Shown in pieces: positions 1-6,960 of a stretch of 27,616 nt of DNA; position 1 is the stretch's first letter, and each line of letters begins with the position of its first letter. The stretch is from the NCBI GenBank assembly GCA_964545855.1, contig CAZJHD010000056.1, forward strand, positions 1-27,616. Reading direction: 5' to 3'. The DNA is from CAZJHD01 sp964545855. Lineage in GTDB: Bacteria > Planctomycetota > UBA1135 > JACQFD01. A model generated the notes under the pieces. The model worked only from the letters and a program-made list of their open reading frames with translations, did not search any database and was not told the origin of the DNA. The position numbers were made by a program, and so were the translations under genes.

Positions 1-380
1 GAGCCACGCCCGCGTCGGCGCGCCTCGAGGAGCGCCCGCGCGCCGCGTCGCGCACGCGGCCCGTCTTCGACGGCACCGGCGTCCTGCGCCCGCCGTCGCC
101 GGTCGCCGGCCGGAGCCCCGCGCCCGACTATCCCGCCGCCGCGCGCCTCGCCGGACGCGAGGGCGAGACCGTGCTGCTCGCGACCGTCGACGCCGAGGGC
201 GAGCTCGTCGACCTCGTCGTGCATCGGAGCTCCGGCCACGACGACCTCGACCGCGAAGCGCTCCGCGCCGTGCGCCGCTGGACGTTCGCCCCCGGCACCT
301 GGCGCGGCGAGCCCGTGCTCCTCGACGTCCTGCTGCCGTTCACGTTCCGCCTGGAGGACCCGCCGCCTTCGCCGCCGTGA
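1..380 (+). CDS. TonB family protein, C-terminal domain (5' end outside window)
   Basis: The reading frame is open from the window edge (codons in phase with base 3) to a TGA at 378-380, so only the C-terminal part is present. The last ~85 residues match the TonB C-terminal fold: a PDYPAAAR entry motif, a short Gly-Glu turn, a beta strand with VDAEGELVDL, the SSGHDDLDREAL helix start, and a final RRWTFAP...VLLPFTFRL strand. In this family the domain contacts the TonB box of outer-membrane receptors in the periplasm and transmits proton-motive energy, although many bacterial paralogues sit in other envelope proteins. The residues before it are Pro/Arg-rich, as in a periplasm-spanning linker. 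A GTG at 171 is an internal codon, not the start. The membrane anchor would lie upstream of the window, so the full architecture is unknown. Confidence 0.85.
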   Translation, partial: ATPASARLEERPRAASRTRPVFDGTGVLRPPSPVAGRSPAPDYPAAARLAGREGETVLLATVDAEGELVDLVVHRSSGHDDLDREALRAVRRWTFAPGTWRGEPVLLDVLLPFTFRLEDPPPSPP

Positions 381-1034
381 GGGGACGTGGAGCGGCCGGG
401 GCACGGGGCGGCACGTGTGCCTCGTGGCGGGGAGGTGGGGAGGCCGGTAGGCTCCGCGCCGTCTCGAACGAGCCGGAGGTCGTTCCCCGAGCGTCCGGAA
501 ATGAGCGGCAGCACGAGTCCGAGTCTGGAGGCCCTGAGGCCGCTGCGAAGTCGGCGACGATCATCGCGCTTCGGCGAGCTGACGTGGATTGGTCGGGCAC
601 GACCAACGGCCGTCCAGGAGCGTCTCGGTTGCGCAAGCGTGGCCCCGACGAGGATCTCAAACGACGTCCTGAATCCAGGTCCCGCGGGAGTGCTGAGCCC
701 CGCGGACAAGCTGCTCGGAGGTGCGCGGTGATCGTGCGGCACGCGCGGGCGGCGCGGCTGGGCGTGCGGATTGGTCACGCCGGGCCGCCAGCTCGGGGGA
801 AGGGCGGCAATGGAATGTGCGAGTCCAGAAACGCAGTCCCGCCGAAGATCGCCGCGTCGAGAAGTCGATCGAAACGAAAGCCCACTCCTCGTAGCGCGAT
901 GTTCCTCGCCACGGCGTCGGCGGCAGAAGGCGATAGGCAGGCGAGGTCGCTGCGCTCGATCCACTGGGCAGAACTGACGAATAGACGGTTCACGTATTGA
1001 ATTAATGCAGACCGCCGACTGGTAGGCTGAAATC
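381..1034. other. Gene-poor stretch at the left edge of the accessory island
   Basis: About 650 bases separate the TonB-like gene from the HEPN-like gene. Open frames exist on both strands, but their translations are Arg/Ser/Pro-rich with no recognisable domain, as expected for frame shadows in GC-rich DNA. One short minus-strand frame (775-993, GTG start, 72 codons) has a more protein-like composition and could be a decayed gene; I do not assert it. No tRNA, no terminal repeat and no transposase is visible. The composition becomes less GC-rich towards the right end, with an AT-rich patch near 990-1010. Confidence 0.5.
988..1012 (+). promoter_or_regulatory. AT-rich patch, possible promoter of the HEPN-ATPase operon
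   Basis: The sequence GTTCACGTATTGAATTAATG lies about 25-45 bases upstream of the GTG at 1035 and is the only distinctly AT-rich run in this part of an otherwise GC-rich window. TTGAAT- and TTAATG-like hexamers are present, but no clean -35/-10 pair with 17-base spacing can be made, so this is a location guess and not a defined promoter. Confidence 0.25.
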
Positions 1035-1610
1035 GTGGCCCGACTCGACACGAACGTTGGAAAGCGACATTCCGGGTCTCGGCGCCTCATGCGAAGGGCC
1101 CATTCCAGACAGCTCCTGCGTATCTCAAAGGTACAGCAGAAGCAGCTCGCTAGTTGGCGAGAGGGCGTCGCGATCGAGCGCAACACGGGCTACTCCCTGG
1201 ACCAACTTGTCGCCAAGCTGGTCGGGGACCGCCTCGCTCTCGCACGCGCACACCTCAATGCGGCTCAAAACGCACTAGCCGCATCGCCGCCGAGATGCCG
1301 AGCAGCTCAGAGCCGAGCCTATTACTCGCTATACCAAGCTTTCAGAGGTGTCGTGTTCTTCATGGAGAACGGCGACGACTTTGAAAAGCACTCGGACTTG
1401 CCGGACAAGATCCCAGATCGCTTTCCGCTCGTCGCACATTGGAAGAACGAGCTCAAGTTGGCCAGGCTTGAGCGCAACCGAGCCGATTACGATCCGTACC
1501 CGAGGAACGAGCAAGCGTTTCGGACGTCGGCACAAAACACAATACAGCGTGCTCGGGAGCTGCTTCCCTTGGCGCGCACCTTCCTCCGTTCGCAAGGGTG
1601 GACACCATGA
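1035..1610 (+). CDS. HEPN-like domain protein, first gene of HEPN-ATPase cassette
   Basis: This 191-residue protein has a C-terminal half resembling the HEPN fold of the UPF0332/PF05168 type. Residues 94-105 (RAYYSLYQAFRG) correspond to the conserved AYYA-F-A helix, K118-H119 to the KtH position, and NRADYDP (148-154) to the R..ADY motif before the last helix. HEPN proteins are all-helical and often act as RNases or toxins in toxin-antitoxin and phage-defence modules. The usual RX4-6H catalytic motif is not evident in the last helices; the only matches are R129-H135 in the middle and R17-H23 in the poorly conserved N-terminus, so catalysis is uncertain. I chose GTG 1035; ATG 1089 is a shorter alternative. 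The TGA overlaps the ATG of the next gene (ATGA), indicating translational coupling. The DNA is visibly less GC-rich than the flanks, suggesting transfer. Confidence 0.7.
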   Translation: MARLDTNVGKRHSGSRRLMRRAHSRQLLRISKVQQKQLASWREGVAIERNTGYSLDQLVAKLVGDRLALARAHLNAAQNALAASPPRCRAAQSRAYYSLYQAFRGVVFFMENGDDFEKHSDLPDKIPDRFPLVAHWKNELKLARLERNRADYDPYPRNEQAFRTSAQNTIQRARELLPLARTFLRSQGWTP

Positions 1611-3298
1611 ATCCAGCTCAGACTAGCGAAGAGATTCAGCGCCTCGTTCGAACGAGCTTCAAGAAGGCCGGTCTTCCAATCAAGTCAATCCAACTACGAG
1701 AATTCCCTGGCGAGACCATTGTGGTTGTCGAGGTGTCTGAGCGCGTCGACGAGGCCGTCAGCCTGGCGAGCACACTTGACCCTGGCATAGTCGACGGATT
1801 CATCACTGTTCGCCACAGACCGGAAGACGTAAGCAGGTCTATGGTGCGTGGACGCGCATCAGTACACGACCCTAGGGTCACTACCTTGATAGAGCTGTTA
1901 AACGCGCGCTCGAGAACATCTGAGGCACAGCCAAGCCTACGGTATGTTCAAGATGCGTCCGAGCGTCTTCGTATTGCAGTGCAGCCTCGCCACCACTTGA
2001 TCTTTGGCCGCCGAGGTGTTGGCAAGACTGCCCTCATGCTGGAGACCCGTCGCCGAACGGATGCGCAGGGCAACGCCTCGGTTTGGATCAATGTTCACAC
2101 TATTGGCTCCCAAGGATCTGAGCGCGCATTCCTTTCTTTACTTAACCAAGTCTGCTCGCTTCCAGAGATGCACTTCCGTTCGCGGCACGCGAAGCCCCAG
2201 AGTGTGCATGATGCGGCAGAACTGGCGGTTAGCGTCAATGAGCAGCTCAACGCGCGACAACTAAGTGAGACGCGACTCGCGCAGGCCGTCATTCGCGCGC
2301 AGAAACTCTTGGCGCTCTTTTGTACTGAGATCCAAGGAGACCTTTTTATTTTCCTGGATGATGTTCACCAACTTCGCAGCGCGCATGTGCCACGGTTTCT
2401 AGACAGAGTCCACGCGATCACTCGGGATAACCCCGTCTGGCTCAAGGTCGCAGGAGTGAAACACCAAACACGGTGGTATTCCGCCAATCCTCCTATTGGA
2501 CTGCAGATCGGGCATGATGCGACCGAGATTAACCTGGACATCACGCTTGAGGAACCGACCAAGGCTAAGACATTCCTCGAGAATGTTCTGGATGGATATG
2601 TCGCGACTGCTGGACTTACGTCTCACAGGGGCTTTCTCGCTGCCGCTGCGATAGATCGCCTGGTGCTAGCGTCGGGGGGGGTTCCACGGGACTTCCTTAC
2701 GCTTTGTGCGAGTTCCGTTGAAATCGCAAGACAGCGCCAAAAGGCGCGTCAGACCGGAGTTCAAGATGTGAATACTGCAGCGGGCCTTGCTACGAAGTCG
2801 AAATTGCAGGAACTGGAAGAGGACGCCACCGCGGCCCAAGGAAGCGCTGCAGCGCTCATGCAGGCCTTGCAAGACGTTCGAGCCTTCTTGCTGGACGAGA
2901 AGAAGATCACGTTTCTCAGGGTTGATCTGCATGACAAGGAAAGACACCCCGAAGAGTACGCATTGATCCAGGGGCTCATGGACCTGCGCATGCTGCACAT
3001 CATCAGTTCCAGTCTCTCGGATCGAGACCGGGCCGGGCGCCGGTCCGAGGTGTACATGCTGGATCTGAGTCAGTACTCCGGTCGGCGGCTCAAACAGAAT
3101 CTGAATGTATTGGATTTCGCGGGTGGGTTCTTGATCCTCAAGAAGACCCGAAGCCAGTCTGAGCCAAAGGTAGGCAATACGGCCCGAAAGTTGATTACAA
3201 TCCTGCGCGGCGGGCCCGAATACCTACTGTCCAGAATGGAAGGCTACGTGCCTGGAGGGGCGCTCACTACTTTACGGAAGAGGGGCCCCAAGCAGTAG
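1607..3298 (+). CDS. AAA/STAND-like P-loop ATPase, second gene of HEPN-ATPase cassette
   Basis: This 563-residue protein has a Walker A motif GRRGVGKT at 134-141, a Walker B LFIFLDD at 246-252 followed by a His, and GGVPRDFL at 357-364, which resembles the sensor-2/lid signature of ORC/Cdc6-like ATPases (AAA_16-type). The first ~75 residues look like a small alpha/beta domain. Residues 395-415 are Glu/Ala-rich and helical. The C-terminal ~140 residues resemble a winged-helix segment, with no recognised effector domain. ATG 1607 is preferred over GTG 1598 because an AGGGTGG ribosome-binding site precedes it by six bases and it forms an ATGA overlap with the HEPN-like gene. The likely role is to sense a trigger and control its HEPN partner; this is inferred from the pairing only. 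Base composition is lower in GC than the housekeeping genes, and a G8 run lies inside the GGVPR motif. Confidence 0.75.
   Translation: MNPAQTSEEIQRLVRTSFKKAGLPIKSIQLREFPGETIVVVEVSERVDEAVSLASTLDPGIVDGFITVRHRPEDVSRSMVRGRASVHDPRVTTLIELLNARSRTSEAQPSLRYVQDASERLRIAVQPRHHLIFGRRGVGKTALMLETRRRTDAQGNASVWINVHTIGSQGSERAFLSLLNQVCSLPEMHFRSRHAKPQSVHDAAELAVSVNEQLNARQLSETRLAQAVIRAQKLLALFCTEIQGDLFIFLDDVHQLRSAHVPRFLDRVHAITRDNPVWLKVAGVKHQTRWYSANPPIGLQIGHDATEINLDITLEEPTKAKTFLENVLDGYVATAGLTSHRGFLAAAAIDRLVLASGGVPRDFLTLCASSVEIARQRQKARQTGVQDVNTAAGLATKSKLQELEEDATAAQGSAAALMQALQDVRAFLLDEKKITFLRVDLHDKERHPEEYALIQGLMDLRMLHIISSSLSDRDRAGRRSEVYMLDLSQYSGRRLKQNLNVLDFAGGFLILKKTRSQSEPKVGNTARKLITILRGGPEYLLSRMEGYVPGGALTTLRKRGPKQ
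2674..2681 (+). repeat. G8 homopolymer inside the ATPase gene
   Basis: Eight consecutive G residues encode the end of Ser356, Gly357, Gly358 and the start of Val359, within the conserved GGVPR motif of the ATPase. A gain or loss of one G would truncate the protein after the nucleotide-binding core. Tracts of this length can be slippage-prone; whether this one varies cannot be judged from a single sequence. Confidence 0.6.
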
Positions 3299-3382
3299 AA
3301 GCGGCAGATGCTGGACGCCGGCACGTTGAACAAGCGCTTGCGCCAGGCGTGGCAGCTTCGCGACGACGCGACGGCAGCGTAA
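3299..3382 (+). pseudogene. In-frame 27-codon extension after the ATPase stop; possible gene-tail remnant
   Basis: Directly after the TAG of the ATPase gene, the same frame continues for 27 sense codons to a TAA at 3380-3382. The peptide is basic and helical (LNKRLRQAWQLRDDA at its core). It could be the original ATPase C-terminus cut off by a nonsense mutation, or the 3' end of an unrelated gene (for instance of a mobile element) joined at the island border. The GC content rises here compared with the preceding gene, which favours a junction. I cannot assign a family. Confidence 0.3.
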
Positions 3383-3415
3383 GGCTAGTTGCGGCGCGGA
3401 GACGCAACAGCGAAC

Positions 3416-3640
3416 ATGGCGCGGATCTACGTCTTCATGCCAGACGAGGGAGTCGACACGTGGCGTCCCGTCGACGCAGAGGCCGTTGGGCCGGGGCTCT
3501 ACAGGATCGTGTCCCCGGACCCGGACCCTGAGGCCGAAGTGTGGGAGTTCAGGAGTGGTGATGTCGTGCGATGCGAGCTGCGCCGACTGGACGGCGGCGA
3601 GTTCTTGGTCGCGGTGTCGAAGAAGGAACGCTCCGTCTGA
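3416..3640 (+). CDS. Small conserved hypothetical protein (74 aa)
   Basis: Starting at ATG 3416 the protein reads as a compact beta-rich domain with EGVDTWRPVDAE, GLYRIVSPDPDP, WEFRSGDVVRCE and a C-terminal LVAVSKK strand. I recognise this pattern as a widespread family of small uncharacterised bacterial proteins (bulge-rich, SH3-like barrel expected), but I know of no assigned function. An upstream TTG at 3389 would add nine residues; ATG is preferred because the motif-bearing part begins right after it. It follows the HEPN-ATPase cassette on the same strand with a gap of about 117 bases containing the gene-tail remnant, so co-transcription is possible but not shown. No signal peptide or membrane segment is visible. 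Confidence 0.7.
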   Translation: MARIYVFMPDEGVDTWRPVDAEAVGPGLYRIVSPDPDPEAEVWEFRSGDVVRCELRRLDGGEFLVAVSKKERSV

Positions 3641-3724
3641 CTCGCCGCTGCGGCAGAATGGGCACCCTCAGCTCGCTCCGTCGCGTCGCGCAACCGTGCG
3701 CGGCAATCTCCTGAGCGACCAGAT

Positions 3725-3737
3725 CGTTCGACGAACG
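3725..3737. promoter_or_regulatory. 13-base palindrome upstream of NTF2-like gene
   Basis: CGTTCG-A-CGAACG is a perfect inverted repeat of 6-base arms around one base, ending 13 bases before the ATG at 3751. It could be an operator half-site pair or chance in GC-rich DNA. It does not match the LexA spacing I know for GAAC-N4-GTTC boxes. Confidence 0.2.
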
Positions 3738-3750
3738 GACCAGCGAAACG

Positions 3751-4143
3751 ATGAACGACGATCCCGAAGAGACGCTGCGTGCCTACGTGAAGGCGTTCGA
3801 GTCGCTCGACGCCGACGCGGTGGTGCCGTTCTATCACTTGCCGTGCATGTTCCTCGCGCCGCCGGGGGTCTCTCTCGTGGCGGATGCCGCCGCCGCACGC
3901 GGCTTGGTCGAGAAGCTCATCGAGCACGCGCGCAGCCAAGGCTACCGGCGCACGGAGACTGTCGGCCTGAGCACGACGCGGCTCGCGGACACCCTCGCTT
4001 CGCTCTCGGGAGTGTTCGTGCGATTCGATGGCGAGGACCGGGAGATCAGCCGCTTCGGCTTCCTGTACGTCCTGCACCGGAGCGCGGGCGCGTGGAGGAT
4101 CGCCGTCGCGGTCGCGTACGGCGCTCCGCCCGCTTCGACGTGA
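3751..4143 (+). CDS. NTF2-like / SnoaL-like domain protein
   Basis: This 130-residue cytosolic protein has the alpha+beta cone layout of the NTF2-like superfamily. An N-terminal helix (EETLRAYVKAFESLDADAVVP) leads to the YHLPCMFLAPPG strand region, a helical segment with RGLVEKLIEHARSQGYRRTE, and then long strands (LASLSGVFVRFD, RFGFLYVLHRSAGAWRIAVAV). The superfamily includes ketosteroid isomerase-like enzymes and many proteins of unknown ligand. No obvious catalytic Asp/His pair can be assigned from sequence alone. The ATG at 3751 is the natural start, though no good Shine-Dalgarno precedes it. It stands alone on the plus strand, converging on the DUF1501 gene 52 bases downstream. GC content is back to the window's usual high level, so it lies outside the island. 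Confidence 0.75.
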   Translation: MNDDPEETLRAYVKAFESLDADAVVPFYHLPCMFLAPPGVSLVADAAAARGLVEKLIEHARSQGYRRTETVGLSTTRLADTLASLSGVFVRFDGEDREISRFGFLYVLHRSAGAWRIAVAVAYGAPPAST

Positions 4144-4195
4144 TCGGCACGCCTTCGCGGCCGACGCGCGCGCTTCCCGCCCCTCGGATCGCCCC

Positions 4196-5473
4196 TCAGA
4201 TCGTCCGCCGCGCCGGCACCCTCTCGCCTCGGCCCTCCGCGGCGCGCAGCAGCTCGAGAGGCTCGAATGCGCCACCCAGCACCGCGCGCGAGTCGACGCC
4301 GAGCCACCCGTCGAGCAGGGTCGCGTAGATCCGGCGGAAGTCGACGCCGTGCACCAGGTCTCCGCCGTCGAGCTCCGTGAGGCTCGGGTGGTCGCCGAGG
4401 ACGCCGCCGCGGACGGCGTCGCCGAAGAGGAAGGCGGGAGCCGCGGCGCCGTGGTCGGTGCCGGCGCTGCCGTTCTCGGCGACGCGGCGGCCGAACTCGG
4501 AGAAGGCGAAGACGAGGACGTCCTCGGCGCGGCCGCGCGCGGCGAGGTCCTCGCGGAAGGCGGCGAGGGCCGCGTCGATCTGCGCCCAGAGGTTCGCGTG
4601 CTGGTTCCGCTGGTTGGAGTGGGTGTCGAAGCCGCCGATGGCGAGTGACACGACGTGCACGGGCATGCCGGCGCCGATCACCTGCGCCGCGAGCCGGAGC
4701 TGCTGGGCGAGCCCGGTCCCCGGGTAGGCCGCCGCCGGCGGGCTCTTGCCCACGACCTCGCGCAGCGCGTCGGCCGACGCGAGGGCCTGGGCCGCGGCGC
4801 GCCGCACGGAGGCGAGACGCGCGGAGCTCTCCTCGCCCGCCTCCATCATCCGCGCGAAGGCCTCCTGCACGCGGCCGTGCTTCTCGCGCGCGAAGCGGTC
4901 GGCGACGAGCTCGTAGTCGGCGAGGGACGCGAGGGCGTGCACGCGCTGCGTCTGCGACAGCAGCGCACGCGGCGTCTCGGCGCCGAGGTGGAACGCCCAG
5001 AGGGAGTTCTCGCGCGAGGCCGGATCGAGGTCGAGGGCGCGCCCGAGCCAGCCGGCCCGCGTCTCCCGGAGCTCCGGATCCGCCAGATGCCACACGTCCA
5101 TGGAGTGGAAGTGCGACCGGTTGGGCTGCGGATAGCCGACGCCCTGCACGATCGCGAGGCGCCCCTCGGCGAAGGCCGCCTCGCACCGCTGCATGGAGGG
5201 ATGGAGCGCGAGCCCGTCGGTGATCCGCCGCAGGTCCTTCTTCGGCGGCGAGATCGTCGCGCGGGCCTTCCAGTAGGCGTCCTGCTCGAAGGGGACGACG
5301 GTCGCGAGCCCGTCGTTGCCGCCCGAGAGCTCGAGGACGACGAGCACGCGCCCGTTCTTCGAGCCGCCCTCGGCGGCCTGGGCCGCGGCGGTGCGCGCGA
5401 GGATCGAGGGGAGGCCGCTCCCGATCGCGAAGGCGCCGACGGAGCCGCGGAGGAAGTTGCGCCGGGAGATCAT
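4196..5473 (-). CDS. DUF1501 family secreted protein
   Basis: The 425-residue protein begins with a twin-arginine leader (RRNFLRG at 4-10, hydrophobic AFAIGSGLPSIL, cleavage near ARTAAAQA). It continues with hallmarks of DUF1501: LVVLELSGGNDGL, the NRSHFHSMDVW segment, GGFDTHSNQ, VFAFSEFGRR and a TDHG motif, which place it in the alkaline-phosphatase/sulfatase-like superfamily. Such proteins are exported folded via Tat and are abundant in Planctomycetota; the substrate is unknown. ATG 5473 lies 7 bases after the stop of the DUF1800 gene, so the two form an operon transcribed leftward. DUF1501 and DUF1800 genes are very commonly paired, suggesting joint work in the envelope. Length is normal for the family. 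Confidence 0.92.
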   Translation of the reverse strand: MISRRNFLRGSVGAFAIGSGLPSILARTAAAQAAEGGSKNGRVLVVLELSGGNDGLATVVPFEQDAYWKARATISPPKKDLRRITDGLALHPSMQRCEAAFAEGRLAIVQGVGYPQPNRSHFHSMDVWHLADPELRETRAGWLGRALDLDPASRENSLWAFHLGAETPRALLSQTQRVHALASLADYELVADRFAREKHGRVQEAFARMMEAGEESSARLASVRRAAAQALASADALREVVGKSPPAAAYPGTGLAQQLRLAAQVIGAGMPVHVVSLAIGGFDTHSNQRNQHANLWAQIDAALAAFREDLAARGRAEDVLVFAFSEFGRRVAENGSAGTDHGAAAPAFLFGDAVRGGVLGDHPSLTELDGGDLVHGVDFRRIYATLLDGWLGVDSRAVLGGAFEPLELLRAAEGRGERVPARRTI

Positions 5474-5480
5474 GGGGCAC

Positions 5481-6866
5481 TCACGCGAGCTGGAACTCGG
5501 GGGACGCGAGGAGGAGACGCACGGCGGCGCGGAGCGCCGCGTCGAGCTTCGCGGGGTCGAAGACGAAGGGGGGCGCCTTCGGCGGCGGCAGGGGCTTCCC
5601 GTCCTTCCCCTTCGCGTCCGTCGCGCGGGGCGCTTCCGGCGTCAGGTACTCGACGAGCGCCGCGCGCGTCGTCGCGGAGACGGGGCCCTGGAGGAACTCC
5701 GCGGCGAGCGCGTCGACGACCTCCTCGGGGGTCGCGAAGCACTTCCCGCGCGCCCACTCCTTCGGTCGGAAGCGCGGCTCCTCCGGGAGGCCGCGCGTCA
5801 CGGCCACGACGCCGGCGAAGTTCGCCCGCTCGTAGAGCGCCGTGCCCGTGAGCCAGCGCTCGCCCGCGTCCCAGCCCTTCACGCTGGGCGGCGCGAGCAG
5901 CGTCTGGCCCATCTTGCGCAGCGACGGCACGACCTGGTTCCGCAGGGGCACCTCGACGCCGGCGACGCGCATCGCGCTCACCGCGAACTCCGTCGGGCTC
6001 TTGACGATGGCGCGGACGTTCTCCTCGGCGAAGAACTCCCGGTCGCGGAAGACGGCCGCCACGACGCTGCGCAGGTCGCCGCCGGTGCGCCGGAAGACCT
6101 CGGCCACGCGCTCGACGTACTCCGGCGCGGGCTCGTCGCTCACGAAGGCGCGGCACAGCTTCGTCGCGAGGAAGGGCGCCGCGGCGGGGTGCGCCGCCAC
6201 GAGGTCGAGCACGTCGTCGCCGCCGAGGTTCCCGCGGACGCCGAGCACCTCCTTCTCGCCGACGTCGTGCTGCTTCTCGTCGAGGAAGAAGTCGCTCTCC
6301 TTGATCGTCCAGCCCGTGAAGGCGCGCGCCGCGTCGCGCACGTCCTTCTCGCCGTAGTGGCCGATGCCGAGCGCGAAGAGCTCCATCAGCTCCCGCGCGA
6401 AGTTCTCGTTCGGCTTGCCTTTCCGGTTCGTGCGCCCGTCGAGCCAGATGAGCATCGCGGGGTCGCGCGCGACGGCGCCGAGCATCTCGCGGAAGGTCGC
6501 GCCGGCGTGCCGCCGAAACGTGGCGATCTGCCGGTGGATCACCCAGGGCTGATCCACCTTCGCCACCGACGTCGCGAAGTGGCCGTGCCAGAAGAGCGTC
6601 AGCTTCTCGCGCAGGGGATTGCGCGCGTGGAGCATCCGGTAGAGCCACCAGGCGCGCGCGTCGTCGGCATTGTTCGCGAGGTCGAAGACGGAGCCGGAGA
6701 GCGCCTCCAGCGCGCGCTCGAGGTCCGGGTCCTCGCGGTCGAAGTCGAGCAGCTCGTCGAGCGTCTTCTCGATGCCGCGATCCACCGTCTCGTGGAGCAC
6801 GCGGGCGGGCGCGCCGAATCCGGCGCGCCGCCAGAGATGGGCCGCCTTCTCGTAGGGCGTGAGCAT
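5481..6866 (-). CDS. DUF1800 family protein
   Basis: The 461-residue protein starting at ATG 6866 (MLTPYEKAAHLWRRAGFG) shows the DUF1800 pattern: an N-terminal HLWRRAGFGAPA motif, LTLFWHGHFATS, the PNENFARELMELFALGIGHY segment, an ARAFTGWTI motif, and a C-terminal LLLASPEFQLA ending. The function is not established; members occur beside DUF1501 proteins in many environmental bacteria. Longer starts up to 7052 would overlap the divergent esterase gene and add low-complexity Ala/Arg sequence, so they are rejected. No clear signal peptide is present with the chosen start. A Lys/Pro-rich insert (KGKDGKPLPPPK) interrupts the C-terminal domain. It is the first gene of the leftward operon, and its promoter should lie in the 94-base divergent gap 6867-6960. 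Confidence 0.92.
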   Translation of the reverse strand: MLTPYEKAAHLWRRAGFGAPARVLHETVDRGIEKTLDELLDFDREDPDLERALEALSGSVFDLANNADDARAWWLYRMLHARNPLREKLTLFWHGHFATSVAKVDQPWVIHRQIATFRRHAGATFREMLGAVARDPAMLIWLDGRTNRKGKPNENFARELMELFALGIGHYGEKDVRDAARAFTGWTIKESDFFLDEKQHDVGEKEVLGVRGNLGGDDVLDLVAAHPAAAPFLATKLCRAFVSDEPAPEYVERVAEVFRRTGGDLRSVVAAVFRDREFFAEENVRAIVKSPTEFAVSAMRVAGVEVPLRNQVVPSLRKMGQTLLAPPSVKGWDAGERWLTGTALYERANFAGVVAVTRGLPEEPRFRPKEWARGKCFATPEEVVDALAAEFLQGPVSATTRAALVEYLTPEAPRATDAKGKDGKPLPPPKAPPFVFDPAKLDAALRAAVRLLLASPEFQLA

Positions 6867-6960
6867 GGGGTCGGCGGCGGCGATCGCCGCCGCGGGAGCG
6901 GACCGGCCGGCGCGGCCCGCTATCATCGCGACGACGCGCCGATTCCGCAGCCCCGTTTCC

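Noticed and set aside
775..993. 72-codon minus-strand frame with fairly natural composition
   Set aside because: No domain, no clear ribosome-binding site and no coupled neighbour; it could be a decayed gene but the support is too thin to call it.
381..1034. Possible CRISPR array, tRNA or attachment site at the left island border
   Set aside because: No regularly spaced repeats, cloverleaf or direct-repeat pair could be found by eye.
1607..3298. Classical AbiEii/MNT antitoxin partner for the HEPN-like gene
   Set aside because: The partner has P-loop motifs and no nucleotidyltransferase GSxxxGxxxxxSDxD motif, so this is not an MNT-HEPN pair.
3725..3737. SOS (LexA) box
   Set aside because: The palindrome has GTTC-N3-GAAC geometry, not the GAAC-N4-GTTC or GTTC-N7-GTTC forms I know for LexA sites.
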